Positions 5,533 to 6,679 of a stretch of DNA of 6,679 nucleotides are shown here, in pieces; the stretch's first letter is position 1; every line of letters starts with the position of its first letter. The notes under the pieces were generated by a model, which made no database searches, had not been told where the DNA came from, and was given only the letters and a program-made list of their open reading frames with translations. The position numbers and the translations under genes were made by a program. The stretch covers positions 1-6,679 of the forward strand of contig JAWRJC010000002.1 in NCBI GenBank assembly GCA_040307715.1, written 5' to 3'. Source of the stretch: RUG13615 sp040307715 (GTDB lineage Bacteria > Bacillota > Clostridia > Peptostreptococcales > Anaerovoracaceae).

Positions 5533-5561
5533 TAGAATAGTACCACGGGGTATGGTATAAT
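5533..5561 (+). promoter_or_regulatory. promoter of glnS (consensus extended -10)
   Basis: TATAAT at 5556-5561 is a perfect -10 and is preceded by TG at 5553-5554, an extended -10. The -35 (TAGAAT, 5533-5538, 17-base spacer) is poor, as tolerated with extended -10 elements. The predicted leader of about 64 bases is too short for a T-box riboswitch. Confidence 0.7.
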
Positions 5562-5566
5562 ATCAA
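5537..5566 (-). promoter_or_regulatory. possible promoter of the PLP-enzyme gene
   Basis: On the minus strand a -35 TTGATA (5561-5566) and a -10 TACTAT (5537-5542) are separated by 18 bases. The -35 matches consensus at five of six positions, the -10 at four of six. It faces and overlaps the glnS promoter on the other strand. Assignment is tentative. Confidence 0.4.
5541..5552. promoter_or_regulatory. inverted repeat between the divergent promoters, possible operator
   Basis: TACC-ACGG-GGTA is a 12-base near-palindrome (five of six base pairs) lying between the core elements of both divergent promoters. An overlapping repeat, TACCA-N7-TGGTA, spans 5541-5557. The TACC/GGTA arms resemble the outer arms of CsoR/CstR-family operators, but the match is short and no such regulator gene is in the window. 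A regulatory role is inferred. Confidence 0.3.
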
Positions 5567-5615
5567 AACAAAATAGCGTTTTTCTAGACATTTCTTGGAA
5601 AAATCGCCGTCGTAT

Positions 5616-5621
5616 AAGGAG
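5616..5621 (+). promoter_or_regulatory. ribosome binding site of glnS
   Basis: AAGGAG lies ten bases before the ATG at 5632 and decides this start. A GTG at 5624 is out of frame with the gene. Confidence 0.8.
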
Positions 5622-5631
5622 TAGTGAAAAG

Positions 5632-6679
5632 ATGGCTGACAACGATACCACGAGATCGAATTTTATCCACAATTTTATCGATGAGGACCTCGCCGCGGGC
5701 AAGTATAAAGAGGTCTATACGAGATTTCCGCCGGAACCGAACGGATACCTCCACATCGGGCACGCCAAGTCGATCTGCCTGAACTTCGGAACGGCGCAAA
5801 AGTACGGCGGCAGATGCAACCTGCGTTATGACGATACCAACCCGGTCAAAGAGGACACCGAATACGTCGACAGCATCGAAGAAGATATCCGCTGGCTGGG
5901 TTTTAAGTGGGACAAGCAGCTCTGGGCTTCGGACTATTTTGACAAGATGTATGAAGCGGCGATCAGCCTGATCGAGCAGGGCAAGGCATTTGTCTGTGAC
6001 CTGACGGCAGACGAGATCCGCGCATACCGCGGCACACTGACCGAGCCCGGCAAGGAGAGCCCCTATAGAAATCGCACCGTGGAGGAGAACCTGACGCTCT
6101 TCCAGGAGATGAAAGAAGGGAAATACAAAGACGGTGAGAAGGTGCTGCGCGCAAAGATCGATATGGCCAGCCCCAACATCAACATGCGCGATCCGGTCAT
6201 CTACCGCATTGCGCACGCCACGCATCACAATACCGGCGACAAGTGGTGCATCTATCCGATGTACGACTTCGCGCACCCGATCGAAGATGCGATCGAGGGC
6301 ATCACGCATTCCATCTGCACACTGGAGTTTGAAGACCACCGCCCGCTCTACGACTGGGTGCTGGACGAGCTCGGATGGTGGGATCCGCGCCCCCGGCAGA
6401 TCGAATTCGCGAGGCTCAACGTGACCGATACGGTCATGAGCAAGCGATTCCTTAAGAGAATGGTCGATGAAGGAGTCGTCGATGGCTGGGACGATCCGCG
6501 TATGCCCACCATTGCGGGACTGCGCCGCCGCGGTTACACACCCGAGGCGATCCGCGATTTCTGCGAGCGCATCGGTGTCGCGAAGGCGAACAGCACGGTC
6601 GATGCCGGGCTGCTCGACTACTGTGTCCGCGAGGATCTGAAGAGCAAGGTCGAGAGCCGCAATGTCGTCTTTGACCCCA
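5632..6679 (+). CDS. glnS: glutaminyl-tRNA synthetase, 3'-truncated by the window edge
   Basis: GlnRS attaches glutamine to tRNA-Gln using ATP. The first 349 residues are present of a family length near 550; the frame stays open to the window end. The class I synthetase signatures are visible: HIGH at 41-44 within FPPEPNGYLHIGHAKS and the KMSKS-type loop VMSKR at 268-272. GlnRS-specific segments include YDDTNPVKEDTEYV, EYRGTLT-like AYRGTLTEPGK, LRAKIDMASP, WCIYPMYDFAHPIEDA, EGITHSICTLEF and WDDPRMPTIAGLRRRGYT, closely like E. coli GlnS and distinct from GluRS. The C-terminal anticodon-binding beta-barrels lie mostly beyond the window. The start is set by AAGGAG ten bases upstream. Many Bacillota lack GlnRS and make Gln-tRNA through GluRS and GatCAB, so this is an informative lineage trait, though GlnRS is known in a number of Clostridia. 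No frameshift is seen. Confidence 0.97.
   Translation, partial: MADNDTTRSNFIHNFIDEDLAAGKYKEVYTRFPPEPNGYLHIGHAKSICLNFGTAQKYGGRCNLRYDDTNPVKEDTEYVDSIEEDIRWLGFKWDKQLWASDYFDKMYEAAISLIEQGKAFVCDLTADEIRAYRGTLTEPGKESPYRNRTVEENLTLFQEMKEGKYKDGEKVLRAKIDMASPNINMRDPVIYRIAHATHHNTGDKWCIYPMYDFAHPIEDAIEGITHSICTLEFEDHRPLYDWVLDELGWWDPRPRQIEFARLNVTDTVMSKRFLKRMVDEGVVDGWDDPRMPTIAGLRRRGYTPEAIRDFCERIGVAKANSTVDAGLLDYCVREDLKSKVESRNVVFDP

Noticed and set aside
5562..5631. T-box riboswitch before glnS
   Set aside because: T-boxes often precede synthetase genes in Bacillota, but the leader is about 64 bases, far too short, and lacks the specifier stem and terminator arrangement.
5584..6339. 251-codon open frame antisense to glnS
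   Set aside because: It runs opposite a well-conserved GlnRS and resembles no family; it is a shadow frame.
1..6679. CRISPR array, insertion sequence, phage genes, tRNA or rRNA
   Set aside because: I saw no spaced repeat array, transposase, integrase, cloverleaf or rRNA-like sequence. The genes are typical chromosomal ones.

Overview
The window looks like an ordinary chromosomal stretch from an anaerobic Bacillota (Clostridia-type) bacterium of fairly high GC, roughly 55-60% by eye. The clues are strong AGGAG ribosome sites, a clostridial-type acetyl-CoA acetyltransferase with a Rex-like operator, a CiaH-like histidine kinase without a HAMP domain, and compact intrinsic terminators. The exact taxon cannot be fixed from the sequence alone.

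Layout, left to right. (1) The 3' part of surE, a nucleotidase/phosphatase, runs rightward and ends at 636. (2) A 252-base intergenic region holds the promoter and a probable Rex (NADH-sensing) operator of the next gene. (3) A complete single-gene unit for acetyl-CoA acetyltransferase (thiolase, 889-2073) ends at a 32-base perfect palindrome that probably terminates transcription from both sides. (4) A leftward two-component operon encodes an OmpR-type response regulator (3600-4271) followed by its membrane histidine kinase (2199-3578). Three 11-base-spaced repeats and a 5'-leader hairpin lie upstream of the regulator. (5) A leftward PLP-dependent enzyme gene of the D-cysteine desulfhydrase/ACC deaminase family (4440-5459) has its own terminator. 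(6) A short divergent promoter region is followed by the 5' part of rightward glnS, glutaminyl-tRNA synthetase, which runs off the window.

The genes do not form one pathway. Thiolase makes acetoacetyl-CoA, the entry step to butyrate or butanol formation, and the Rex-like site suggests it is expressed according to the NADH/NAD+ ratio. The two-component pair probably senses a condition outside the cell through a very acidic domain and may regulate itself. The PLP enzyme probably releases sulfide and ammonia from D-cysteine or a related compound. SurE and GlnRS are housekeeping functions.

I found no mobile element, CRISPR array, tRNA or rRNA, and no clearly new multi-gene system. The most informative signals are regulatory: the Rex-like operator overlapping the thiolase -10 box, the phased repeats before the response regulator, and the overlapping divergent promoters with an inverted repeat between the PLP enzyme gene and glnS.
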